From an uncultured Muribaculaceae bacterium (GTDB taxonomy: Bacteria > Bacteroidota > Bacteroidia > Bacteroidales > Muribaculaceae), in contig CAJTME010000004.1 in assembly GCA_910577315.1 (NCBI GenBank), forward strand, positions 64,156 through 128,155: a DNA stretch of 64,000 bases, given 5' to 3'. The translations under genes were made by a program, and so were the position numbers. The notes under the pieces are model-generated. The model was given only the letters and a program-made list of their open reading frames with translations. It was not told the DNA's origin and searched no databases. Of this stretch, positions 24,962 through 31,934 are shown one piece after another; position 1 is the first letter of the stretch, and each line of letters opens with the position of its first letter.

Positions 24962-26101
24962 TTAGTACTGGTGGGCGTTTTCGTCGACGTCTTTGGCGGT
25001 GATGCCGCCACGGTTCATCTGGCGCCACACATATATTATATAGAGGAGGACGACGGGAATGAACAGGCTGACCCAGCTCATCGTGCGGAGGGTGTAGAGT
25101 GACGAGGAGCTGTTGGCGATTGTGAGCGACGACTGTGGGAAGGTGTTGGAGGGCAGGTAGCAGGTGTTGTTGTAGCCGGCCACGGCAAACAGGGAGATAA
25201 CCACCAGGGCGGTTCCGATGCCGCTCAGCCAAATGCCGTTGCGACCCGAGGTGAAGGCGCCGGTGGCGATGCCGCCGAGAACGAGTACCACGCCGAGCAC
25301 GAAGGCCACGGCCCACCACCACATCGACAGATAGTTGTTGAGGTAGAGGTAGGGGACGTCGGCAACCGTTCCGTCGGGGCCGGCCTGCTTGCCGGTAGCG
25401 AGGAATAGCACGACCACCCAGGCTACGAAAAGAACGGCAAAGATGAGTCCGTTGACGAGAACCTTGCGGCGCATCGCGGCGGCAAAGTCGTCGCCGGCCT
25501 TGATGTTGTTGATGAAGTAGAGGGCAGCCTGGGTGCGGGCGAGGAAGAAGACTGCCACGCCGAGCAGCAGGCACTGCCAGCAGGCCATCACCTCAAGGCC
25601 GCGGGTAGTGGCCCAGCGCGAAATCACGGGCGAGGCACCGTCGAGCAGGTTGGTGCGCACCACCTCAAACGAGCCGCCGAAGAACATCATGCCGACGGCC
25701 ACGCCGAGCAGCACGCAGCCGACGAAACCGTTGATAAGGAGGAAGGTGTCGTAGGTGCGGGTGCCGTAGATGTTACCGCGCTTGCGGCGGTATTCGTAGC
25801 TGACGGCCTGGATGACGAAGCTGATGAGAATGGCCATCCACAGCCAGTAGGCGCCGCCGAAGCTGGTGGAGTAGAATAGGGGAAACGAGGCGAAAAAGGC
25901 GCCGCCGAACACCACCAGGGTGGTGAACGTCAGTTCCCATTTGCGGCCGAGCGAGTTGACCATCATCTGGCGGTGCTGGAGGGTCGTGTTGCAGTAGAGC
26001 ATCGATTGTCCGCCCTGAACGAAGAGCAGGAACACGAGCGCCGCGCCGAGCACGGCTATCAGGAGCCACCAGTAGGCTTGGAACATTTCTAATTCTGTCA
26101 T
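24962..26101 (-). CDS. cydB: Cytochrome bd quinol oxidase subunit II
   Basis: 379-residue polytopic membrane protein, the usual CydB length. It begins with a short N-terminus and WWLLIAVLGAALVFLLFVQGGQSM, a CydB hallmark, followed by about eight further hydrophobic segments. It pairs with CydA to form the high-affinity oxygen reductase. It starts 22 bases after cydA and ends at a strong terminator. No CydX-like peptide was seen downstream. Confidence 0.95.
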   Translation of the reverse strand: MTELEMFQAYWWLLIAVLGAALVFLLFVQGGQSMLYCNTTLQHRQMMVNSLGRKWELTFTTLVVFGGAFFASFPLFYSTSFGGAYWLWMAILISFVIQAVSYEYRRKRGNIYGTRTYDTFLLINGFVGCVLLGVAVGMMFFGGSFEVVRTNLLDGASPVISRWATTRGLEVMACWQCLLLGVAVFFLARTQAALYFINNIKAGDDFAAAMRRKVLVNGLIFAVLFVAWVVVLFLATGKQAGPDGTVADVPYLYLNNYLSMWWWAVAFVLGVVLVLGGIATGAFTSGRNGIWLSGIGTALVVISLFAVAGYNNTCYLPSNTFPQSSLTIANSSSSLYTLRTMSWVSLFIPVVLLYIIYVWRQMNRGGITAKDVDENAHQY

Positions 26102-26123
26102 GACTTTTGTTCTTTAGGGTGGA

Positions 26124-27689
26124 TTAATGGGTGGCTTCGATGTCGGATTTTGACGCCTTGCCGATGTAGCGCAGCATTATGCTGATTTCGGCGATGAGCA
26201 GGGCAGTGAAGAGAACGGCGAACATCCAGAAAGTGAACTGCACCGAGCCGGAGGTGACGTCGGAGATGGCGGCGTTGGTGGGCATGAGGTCCTGAATCAC
26301 CCAGGGCTGGCGGCCAACTTCGGCCACAATCCAGCCGGCCTGGCTGCATATCCACACAATGGGGATGGAGATGATGCCGACCCAGTGTAGCCAGGGCTTT
26401 TCGAGCCACGATGTCTTCCACTTGCAGGCGAAGATGGCGAGGATGCAGAGCAACAGCAGATAGCCGCCGAGCACCACCATAACGCGGAACGCATAGAAGG
26501 TGAGGGCCACCGGGGGCACGGCGTCTTCGGGCTTGTCGAGGTAGGCGTAGCCGAAGTATTTGAAGTTGTCGCGGATGCGGGCATCGGCGGCGGACATGGC
26601 GGCGGAATCGCCGGCGTGCCGGGCGGTGTCATAGTCGCGGAGGGCCTGGCGGGCGTCACGGCCCAGGGCGATGCGTTCGGCATAGGAGACGGTGCGGACG
26701 GTGTCACCCTCGGGGGTGAGGGCGATGCCGTTGATGAGGTCGTTGATGCCGGGAACGAAGGTATTGGGGTCGTGGTTGGCGAGAATCGAGAGTCCGTAGG
26801 GGATGGAAATCTCGCAGTGGATTGCCTCAAGGTCGTCGCCGGGACGCTTGTCGGTGTTGAGGATGCCGAAGCCGACAAGTTCCTGGCCAACCTTGCCGTC
26901 GTAGAGACCTTCCATGGCGGCGAGTTTCATGGGCTGAACCTTGGCGACCTGGACGGCAGAACCGTCGCCGGTCCACATGGTGAAGATGATGCCGGCGAAG
27001 CCTACCCAGGCGCCAACCTTGAGCGAGTCGCGGGCAGCCTCGATGTTGCTCTTGCGCCACAGCATCCAGCAGCTGACGCCGATGACGAAGACGCCGGCGA
27101 GGGTCCAGCCGCTGGCGACGGCGTGGAAGAATTTGTTCATTGCGACGGCGTTGAAGGCAACTTCGCAGAAATTGTCCATCACGTTGCGCATCTGTTCGGG
27201 GTCGAACTGCATGCCGACGGGGTTCTGCATCCAGGCGTTGGCCACGAGAATCCACAGGGCCGAGAGGCTCACGCCGAGGGCGACGAGCCAGGTGGAGGCA
27301 AGGTGGAAGCCACGGCTCACGCGGTTCCAGCCGAAGAACATCACGGCCACGAAGGTGGCCTCGAGGAAGAAGGCGAAGATGCCCTCGATGGCGAGCGGAG
27401 CGCCGAATATGTCGCCCACAAACCAGGAATAGTTCGACCAGTTGGTGCCGAATTCGAATTCGAGGATGATGCCGGTGGCGACGCCGATGGCGAAGTTGAT
27501 TCCGAACAGAGTCATCCAAAATTTGGTGATACCCTTCCAGCGTTCCTGGCGGGTGCGGTAGTAGATGGTCTCCATGACGGCCACCACCAGCGCAAGTCCG
27601 ATTGTCAGCGGAACGAACAGCCAGTGGTACATCGCCGTCAGCGCAAATTGCGCCCTCGACCAGTCCACGACACTCATCATGTCATTCAT
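26124..27689 (-). CDS. cydA: Cytochrome bd quinol oxidase subunit I
   Basis: 521-residue membrane protein carrying hemes b558, b595 and d. Visible markers: the N-terminal AMYHWLFVPLTIG histidine, NKFFHAVASGW with a heme-axial histidine, the Q-loop PMKLAAMEGLY with its Lys and Glu, and the signature EVGRQPWVI. It oxidises menaquinol or ubiquinol and reduces oxygen to water, letting a largely anaerobic bacterium use or remove traces of oxygen. Preceded by the DUF4492 gene in the same operon. Confidence 0.97.
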   Translation of the reverse strand: MNDMMSVVDWSRAQFALTAMYHWLFVPLTIGLALVVAVMETIYYRTRQERWKGITKFWMTLFGINFAIGVATGIILEFEFGTNWSNYSWFVGDIFGAPLAIEGIFAFFLEATFVAVMFFGWNRVSRGFHLASTWLVALGVSLSALWILVANAWMQNPVGMQFDPEQMRNVMDNFCEVAFNAVAMNKFFHAVASGWTLAGVFVIGVSCWMLWRKSNIEAARDSLKVGAWVGFAGIIFTMWTGDGSAVQVAKVQPMKLAAMEGLYDGKVGQELVGFGILNTDKRPGDDLEAIHCEISIPYGLSILANHDPNTFVPGINDLINGIALTPEGDTVRTVSYAERIALGRDARQALRDYDTARHAGDSAAMSAADARIRDNFKYFGYAYLDKPEDAVPPVALTFYAFRVMVVLGGYLLLLCILAIFACKWKTSWLEKPWLHWVGIISIPIVWICSQAGWIVAEVGRQPWVIQDLMPTNAAISDVTSGSVQFTFWMFAVLFTALLIAEISIMLRYIGKASKSDIEATH

Positions 27690-27723
27690 ACTTTTGTTTT
27701 TTAGGGTTATTGGTTGAAGTTAA

Positions 27724-27939
27724 TTATTTGTCTTTGATAAGTTCCGACCGTACGGCATCGGCCCTTTCGGCATCAGTGTCGTAATCTTGCTGAAGCCTGT
27801 CGGGAAAGAAAAACATCTTCACCACAAGGAACAATATTGCGAGCTTTACGGCTATTACAATCCACAATGTGCGGCCAACGGTCATCGATCTGAAGCCGTC
27901 GCGATACATGCGGTAGGTGCTCTTTAAGAAGTTTTTCAT
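27724..27939 (-). CDS. DUF4492 small membrane protein upstream of cydAB
   Basis: 71 residues with one membrane helix (LWIVIAVKLAILFLVVKMFFF, ~25-45), a basic N-terminus (MKNFLKSTYRMYRDGFRSMTVGRTLW) and an acidic C-terminal tail. This matches the DUF4492 family, commonly found before cydA in Bacteroidota and Campylobacterota. A role in bd oxidase assembly or stability is the reasonable inference. It ends 34 bases before cydA. Confidence 0.85.
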   Translation of the reverse strand: MKNFLKSTYRMYRDGFRSMTVGRTLWIVIAVKLAILFLVVKMFFFPDRLQQDYDTDAERADAVRSELIKDK

Positions 27940-27971
27940 GCTGTATTATTCAGCTATTGGAAGTGAATCCA

Positions 27972-27995
27972 CAAATATACATAAATTAATGTATA
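27972..27995 (-). promoter_or_regulatory. cyd operon promoter with overlapping 20-base palindrome
   Basis: The -7 box TATATTTG is at 27972-27979 (minus). A near-perfect palindrome with arms TATACAT (27976-27982) and ATGTATA (27989-27995) overlaps it and the spacer, an arrangement typical of a repressor or redox-regulator operator. Regulator unknown. Confidence 0.55.
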
Positions 27996-28064
27996 AGTCG
28001 GGCAAAAGTTAAAGAATATTTTTTTGCGGTTGTGATTGGAGGTGGCTTTGTGGTGGATTATCCG

Positions 28065-28072
28065 TAACTTTG
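28065..28072 (+). promoter_or_regulatory. Predicted -7 box of the sigma factor gene
   Basis: TAACTTTG, with a start about 70 bases downstream. No -33 box at good spacing. Confidence 0.5.
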
Positions 28073-28144
28073 GAGGTGAAAAATTTGGTCGAGTGTAACT
28101 TTCGGGAGCCAGATTGCACCTAATGTTGCAAAAGCATAAAGAAA

Positions 28145-28639
28145 ATGGAAAGTCCACCGAAAACAAGCCGGGAATTTGCATCTTTCGTCAAAGAACATTC
28201 CCGCATCATCAACAAGGTCTGCTGGGCCTACGCGACCCCGAAAGTCCCTTACGAGGATCTGCGCCAGGAAATCCTTACCAACCTTTGGCTGGGATTGGGG
28301 CAATTCAGGGGCGCGAGCAAGCTCTCCACATGGGTCTATCGTGTGGCGGTCAACTCGGCCCTGATGGCAATCCGCAGTTATAAGCCGAAGATGGAAACCC
28401 TCCCTTTTGAGCTGTCGGGCGGGGATATTTCTTCGGAGGCCGACGATGCCAAAGCCGAACAGCTTGCTGCGCTGCGCGAAATGATAGATCAGCTGCTTCC
28501 GCTTGAAAAAGCCATTATCCTTTTATGGCTCGATGAATATTCCTACGACGAAATTGCAGAGGTCATCGGCATTGAAAGGAACAACGTGGCCGTAAGGCTC
28601 CACCGAATCAAAAACAAATTAATCTCAAAATCGAAATAA
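28145..28639 (+). CDS. ECF-type RNA polymerase sigma factor
   Basis: 164 residues. Region 2 (~18-85) includes VPYEDLRQEILTNLWLGLGQFRGASKLSTWVYRVAVNSAL, the usual DLxQE and FRGxSxxxTWxYRVAxN pattern. Region 4 (~105-160) includes LLPLEKAIILLWLDEYSYDEIAEVIGIERNNVAVRLHRIKNKL with its helix-turn-helix. It is followed after 2 bases by a membrane protein gene that may act as its sensor or anti-sigma factor. The downstream TonB-linked SusCD pair often regulated by Bacteroidota ECF factors is absent here. Confidence 0.93.
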   Translation: MESPPKTSREFASFVKEHSRIINKVCWAYATPKVPYEDLRQEILTNLWLGLGQFRGASKLSTWVYRVAVNSALMAIRSYKPKMETLPFELSGGDISSEADDAKAEQLAALREMIDQLLPLEKAIILLWLDEYSYDEIAEVIGIERNNVAVRLHRIKNKLISKSK

Positions 28640-28641
28640 TC

Positions 28642-29190
28642 ATGAACCTGGACGAACTCAAAAAAAATATGTCGTTGCTCGATGACGTGCTCGAGCAAAA
28701 GACCAGCGATACGCTAACTTTTGACCGCCCGAAATGTAATGCGGCGCAGGCACGCATTTCGGCACACTATCGCCGCACGGCTGCCATATGCAGCATCCTC
28801 TCTGTGGTTTTCTTCGCCGCAGGTATGGGCGGCGTAAACGAGGTGATATTCCCCAACTCACTTAAATTCTACCTCAGCGCCATTTTGGTGGCGGCAGGAA
28901 TATGGTACGCCTTCCTTTACCATAAGGTCGGGAAGATAAACGTAGCGACCGATACACCGATGTGCACGATGAGAAAGGTTGCGTGGCTCAGGTTCGGCAC
29001 CCTGGCCGGGGAGTTCATACTTTCCATCAACTTTGCCATATTCTTCACGTTGCTGTTTTCCAACCTTTGGGAATTGTCCCATTATAAGGTATGGCTGATG
29101 GCGGGAGCACTGGTTGTCGCAGTGATTTACGACTCGACCAAATTACTGAAACTCATCCGTGATTTCCGAGACCTTACGGCGGCTGATTGA
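28642..29190 (+). CDS. Four-helix membrane protein paired with the sigma factor
   Basis: 182 residues. A cytosolic N-terminus of ~45 residues (MNLDELKKNMSLLDDVLEQK…) is followed by hydrophobic helices near 48-66, 75-93, 116-138 and 145-162 and a charged tail. It has no zinc-binding HxxxCxxC anti-sigma motif and no FecR-like domain. Because it begins 2 bases after the sigma gene, I infer a membrane-bound regulator of that factor; the soluble N-terminus would be the contact part. The family is not otherwise recognised. Confidence 0.7.
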   Translation: MNLDELKKNMSLLDDVLEQKTSDTLTFDRPKCNAAQARISAHYRRTAAICSILSVVFFAAGMGGVNEVIFPNSLKFYLSAILVAAGIWYAFLYHKVGKINVATDTPMCTMRKVAWLRFGTLAGEFILSINFAIFFTLLFSNLWELSHYKVWLMAGALVVAVIYDSTKLLKLIRDFRDLTAAD

Positions 29191-29210
29191 GCTGGCTGAG
29201 TAAAATGCGT

Positions 29211-29240
29211 GGCGCATCCACAAGAAACCGTGGGTGCGCC
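29211..29240 (+). terminator. Terminator-like hairpin after the sigma/membrane pair
   Basis: GGCGCATCCAC (29211-29221) pairs with GTGGGTGCGCC (29230-29240), one G-U pair, loop of eight. The downstream tail (CCGTTTG) is weak, so termination may be inefficient. Confidence 0.5.
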
Positions 29241-29286
29241 CCGTTTGTATCAGTGCGGGAGATGCAGGGACGGAGTGGGAGAGGTG

Positions 29287-29817
29287 TTATTTGCTGGGAG
29301 TGAATATTTCAAAACTATTGTCGGAATAGAACACCATTATCGACTGAATTTGCTTTGCGGGGTCGGCAGGAACGTAGGGGGCTGAGTTAAGGGACTTGGC
29401 GGGATGGTCGTTTAAGGCCGTCGTGGCGTCCTGGCGCCCAAAATCGGTGTCAGGAGTGTCATTTTTCTGGTTTGCATCAGTTTCCGTACATGATTCTGAG
29501 TCTGAATCTTCGGCTGAACTCCCCTCATTATCAACGGGTTCACCCTCAGAAACCGCAGAAAAAAGGCCATTTTTGCCCTCTGAGAATTGAATATTTGGAT
29601 CGGTCAGCATATCCCCCTCGCCAAATAACAGCCACATCACGTTCAGCATCGGAAAGGCAGCATGCAACTTTGCGGTGAGGTCATCGCTCAAGCGTTTGTT
29701 ACGGCCATTCAAAAATTGGGAGAGGGTCGGGCGGGGGATTCCTGCCTGGTCGGCAAACTGAGAGTTTGACAATTCAGTCCAATCTTTAAAGGCGATGAGG
29801 CGTGCGGCTATGTCCAT
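29287..29817 (-). CDS. XRE/CI-repressor-like regulator
   Basis: 176 residues from ATG 29817 (the frame continues upstream into AT-rich noncoding sequence). Residues ~1-65 form a Cro/CI helix-turn-helix (ARLIAFKDWTELSNSQFADQAGIPRPTLSQFLNGRNKRLS, helices SQFADQAG and RPTLSQFLNG), then LNVMWLLFGEGDML, which is common in Bacteroidales phage-repressor-like proteins. The middle is acidic and low complexity (~85-140), and there is no peptidase domain. A -33/-7 promoter lies upstream and overlaps a palindrome that recurs 365 bp away, suggesting autoregulation. No phage genes are nearby. Confidence 0.8.
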   Translation of the reverse strand: MDIAARLIAFKDWTELSNSQFADQAGIPRPTLSQFLNGRNKRLSDDLTAKLHAAFPMLNVMWLLFGEGDMLTDPNIQFSEGKNGLFSAVSEGEPVDNEGSSAEDSDSESCTETDANQKNDTPDTDFGRQDATTALNDHPAKSLNSAPYVPADPAKQIQSIMVFYSDNSFEIFTPSK

Positions 29818-29868
29818 AGGGCTATATTTCGGCAAAATGGGTTGATAATTGAGGTGATTTTGCGAGTG

Positions 29869-29900
29869 CAAATGTAAAAAGAATAATTCAAATATGCAAA
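29869..29900 (-). promoter_or_regulatory. Promoter of the XRE gene
   Basis: Minus strand: TTTG (29897-29900), 20-base spacer, TACATTTG (29869-29876). The -33 box lies within a CAAATT-TG-AATTTG palindrome (29897-29910). Confidence 0.7.
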
Positions 29901-29910
29901 TTTGAATTTG
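29897..29910. promoter_or_regulatory. Operator-like palindrome at the XRE promoter
   Basis: CAAATT-TG-AATTTG, perfect arms of 6 with spacer 2, preceded by G. The same core with spacer TT occurs at 30264-30279. Confidence 0.5.
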
Positions 29911-31067
29911 TAATTTTAAATTCACAAACGCAAACAATATGGTGAATATGTAAATTTACAATTAGAAACGCTGGGATAGGGCAATAGCTAACATCTTGAT
30001 TTTTAGTTTAACTTTAATATTTTAAACGGCTGTAACGTGGGTTTGATTGAAATATGCCCAATGAGGGTGTCCTCACCGGGTATTTTGAGTGCATTTCTTA
30101 ATGCGCTGATTTAAATATTCTATGTAACTAATATGGAAATCAGCTATATAAATAGATAGTTAATAAATGCTAATGCTACTTTTATGCAATTGTAAATACA
30201 AAATTGGGGATAACATGATACGATGAATGTGTAAATGCCGAGGATATATAGACGGCAATATTTGCAAATTTTAATTTGCAAATACAAATATAATCAAGGA
30301 TGCAAATTGGAAATTTTGCGAATTCACGCTGTTTGCAAAAGTTAAATAGTTGTTTCTCTGTTTGATTTTGTAAATCGGCGTGTGAATCAGGCTAAAATTT
30401 GAATATTTGCTTATAGATGTACGCTTGTGTAGAATTATAACATTCTCAGCCCTTAAAAAGGTTGTGTTTTTGAGGCTAATATATTCATATTTAACATGAC
30501 GTTAACACTTTACAGAACCATTAGCTTCAAATATTAAGATAGTGGCTCAACGACTAATCTAAGTTAAAGTTTTTTTCTTCCTGGATTTCCTGGCGTAATT
30601 TATGCAAAAGCCGTTTCGGTTGGGCTGGTTTCATTATTTTCCAAACCGTAATCGGCATTGCTGGATTCTGAGGCAAGACTGCGAGCTATAATAGCGTTCG
30701 ATACTATGCCCCCGTTTAAATTTTGTAAAGGAAGCAATCGAAATCTCTTTCGGGCTAAAAAAGAAGGTGGAATGTTAATTGGTAAAAGTCCCCAAAAGTA
30801 ATATAATGTATATTATGTTAAATTGCGCTGTGGAGGATTGGCGTGTTCTTCCCCGCCGTCGGAAATTTCAACAAATGGAAATGTGGCGGATTTCGGCGTT
30901 TTGGTGCCAGTGGAATCTCTGGATTTAAGTGGAGGAGGCCGACCGTTAGGCAATGTTTTCTGTGTCTGTGGCAATCTGGCATGTTTTCACGACGTGACTT
31001 GTGTCAAGACGATTTGGCGCTTCCGGCATTACGGTAGCCGTGCCGATGTGCGTTTGCGTATTTTTCG
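29911..31067. other. AT-rich region of about 1.15 kb without a supported gene
   Basis: Base composition drops sharply compared with the flanks until about 30830, and every frame is broken by stops. Seen inside are a perfect 22-base palindrome (30261-30282), a weaker relative near 30302-30319, GTAAATTTAC at 29950-29959, TGAGG-GTGT-CCTCA (30062-30075), and an inverted pair GAGGCTAAT/ATTAGCTTC near 30471 and 30521. A further imperfect fold near 30609-30656 joins GCCG/CGGC and CGGTTGG/CCAAACCG. The right-hand part (30831-31067) is of normal composition; an 85-codon frame there is not supported. It may hold regulatory sites, an unknown RNA, or decayed sequence. Confidence 0.5.
30261..30282. repeat. 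Perfect palindrome with 9-base arms, second copy of the XRE-type operator
   Basis: Arms TTTGCAAAT (30261-30269) and ATTTGCAAA (30274-30282) around TTTA. Its centre GCAAATT-TT-AATTTGC matches the palindrome at the XRE promoter in 13 of the 14 non-spacer positions. Confidence 0.55.
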
Positions 31068-31075
31068 TAACTTTG
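31068..31075 (+). promoter_or_regulatory. Predicted -7 box of the LuxR-type gene
   Basis: TAACTTTG, 14 bases before the ATG, giving a very short leader. The -33 region is not convincing. Confidence 0.5.
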
Positions 31076-31089
31076 CATAAAAATTGATT

Positions 31090-31863
31090 ATGGATATTCT
31101 GCGCAGAGAGATTGACGAAATTTATAAGGCACAGGCGCTTGATGCGTGTGAACTGGACGCGGAACGGCTTGAAGAGTGCCTCCGTCGCGTTGGCGTGATG
31201 TCGGAAATCGACGGCGCCTGCCGGGTGGTCACAGATGCGTCGGCAGATACATCTTATATATTTAATGGCAGAACAGGCTGTTATCTTGGAATAGCCGGCG
31301 GTTCCCTACTCCGCCAGACAATTGACTCGTCTGATGAGGATGAACTTTATATGAGGCTTCATCCCAGGGATTTGGTGGAAAAGCGGATGCTCGAATATGA
31401 GTTCTTTAAATTCGTAGATTCGCTCTCGGAGAATTTAAAATGTTCGTATAAAGCAACTTGCCGCATAAGGATAGCCAATAATGATGGTGGATATACGTGG
31501 ATTGACAATTCTACGCGTATGCTTGAACTTTCGCCTTGCGGCAAATTTTGGCTGATATTGTGTTCGTATGCCGTTTCTCCTTACGGTGCGCCTGGGAATG
31601 GAATTTCACCGGCAATAATCAATGAACTTACAGGTGAAGTCCGCAGCATGTCGTTTGCCGAAAAGAGGGCTACCGTGCTGTCTGCCAGAGAAAAAGAAAT
31701 ATTGTTGCTGATTGGTGAGGGATTGATGAGCAAGGAGATTGCAGTGAGGTTGGGTATAAGTGTCAACACCGTCAACCGTCACAGGCAGAATATTCTAGAG
31801 AAGCTCAGTGTCGACACCTCGATTGAGGCGCTCAATGCCGCGCAGGCAATGGGTGTTCTGTAA
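31090..31863 (+). CDS. LuxR/GerE-type transcriptional regulator
   Basis: 257 residues from the ATG at 31090. The N-terminal ~190 residues have a PAS-like sensory look (…LHPRDLVEKRMLEYEFFKFV…, …CRIRIANNDGGYTWIDNSTRML…), with PxD and WxDxS patterns. The C-terminal ~60 residues are a GerE domain: LSAREKEILLLIGEGLMSKEIAVRLGISVNTVNRHRQNILEKL. There is no receiver domain. It precedes the MalS-like gene, which has its own promoter, so the regulator may control it; that is inference. Confidence 0.88.
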   Translation: MDILRREIDEIYKAQALDACELDAERLEECLRRVGVMSEIDGACRVVTDASADTSYIFNGRTGCYLGIAGGSLLRQTIDSSDEDELYMRLHPRDLVEKRMLEYEFFKFVDSLSENLKCSYKATCRIRIANNDGGYTWIDNSTRMLELSPCGKFWLILCSYAVSPYGAPGNGISPAIINELTGEVRSMSFAEKRATVLSAREKEILLLIGEGLMSKEIAVRLGISVNTVNRHRQNILEKLSVDTSIEALNAAQAMGVL

Positions 31864-31887
31864 TGTCGATGTGGTTATTTTTCAGTA

Positions 31888-31918
31888 TTGTGCGGTGGGG
31901 CGCGCGGCGGTAAATTTG
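31888..31918 (+). promoter_or_regulatory. Promoter of the MalS-like gene
   Basis: TTG (31888-31890), 20-base spacer, TAAATTTG (31911-31918). The transcript would start about 10 bases before the ATG and includes part of the hairpin GCAGAA-AAAA-TTCTGC (31918-31933) that abuts the start codon. Confidence 0.7.
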
Positions 31919-31934
31919 CAGAAAAAATTCTGCG

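Noticed and set aside
24786..25574. 262-codon open frame on the minus strand across cydB
   Set aside because: Out of frame within cydB, rich in Arg/Pro/His as expected from a GC-rich shadow frame, and no family resemblance.
26616..27704. 362-codon open frame antisense to cydA
   Set aside because: Antisense to a clear membrane gene; its Gly/Asp/His-rich composition mirrors third-position GC bias.
29287..29817. Prophage remnant at the CI-like regulator
   Set aside because: No integrase, structural or lysis gene and no attachment-site repeat was found nearby.
30823..31080. 85-codon plus-strand frame before the LuxR-type gene
   Set aside because: Cys/Gly/Arg-rich with no structure, and it runs through the LuxR -7 promoter box.
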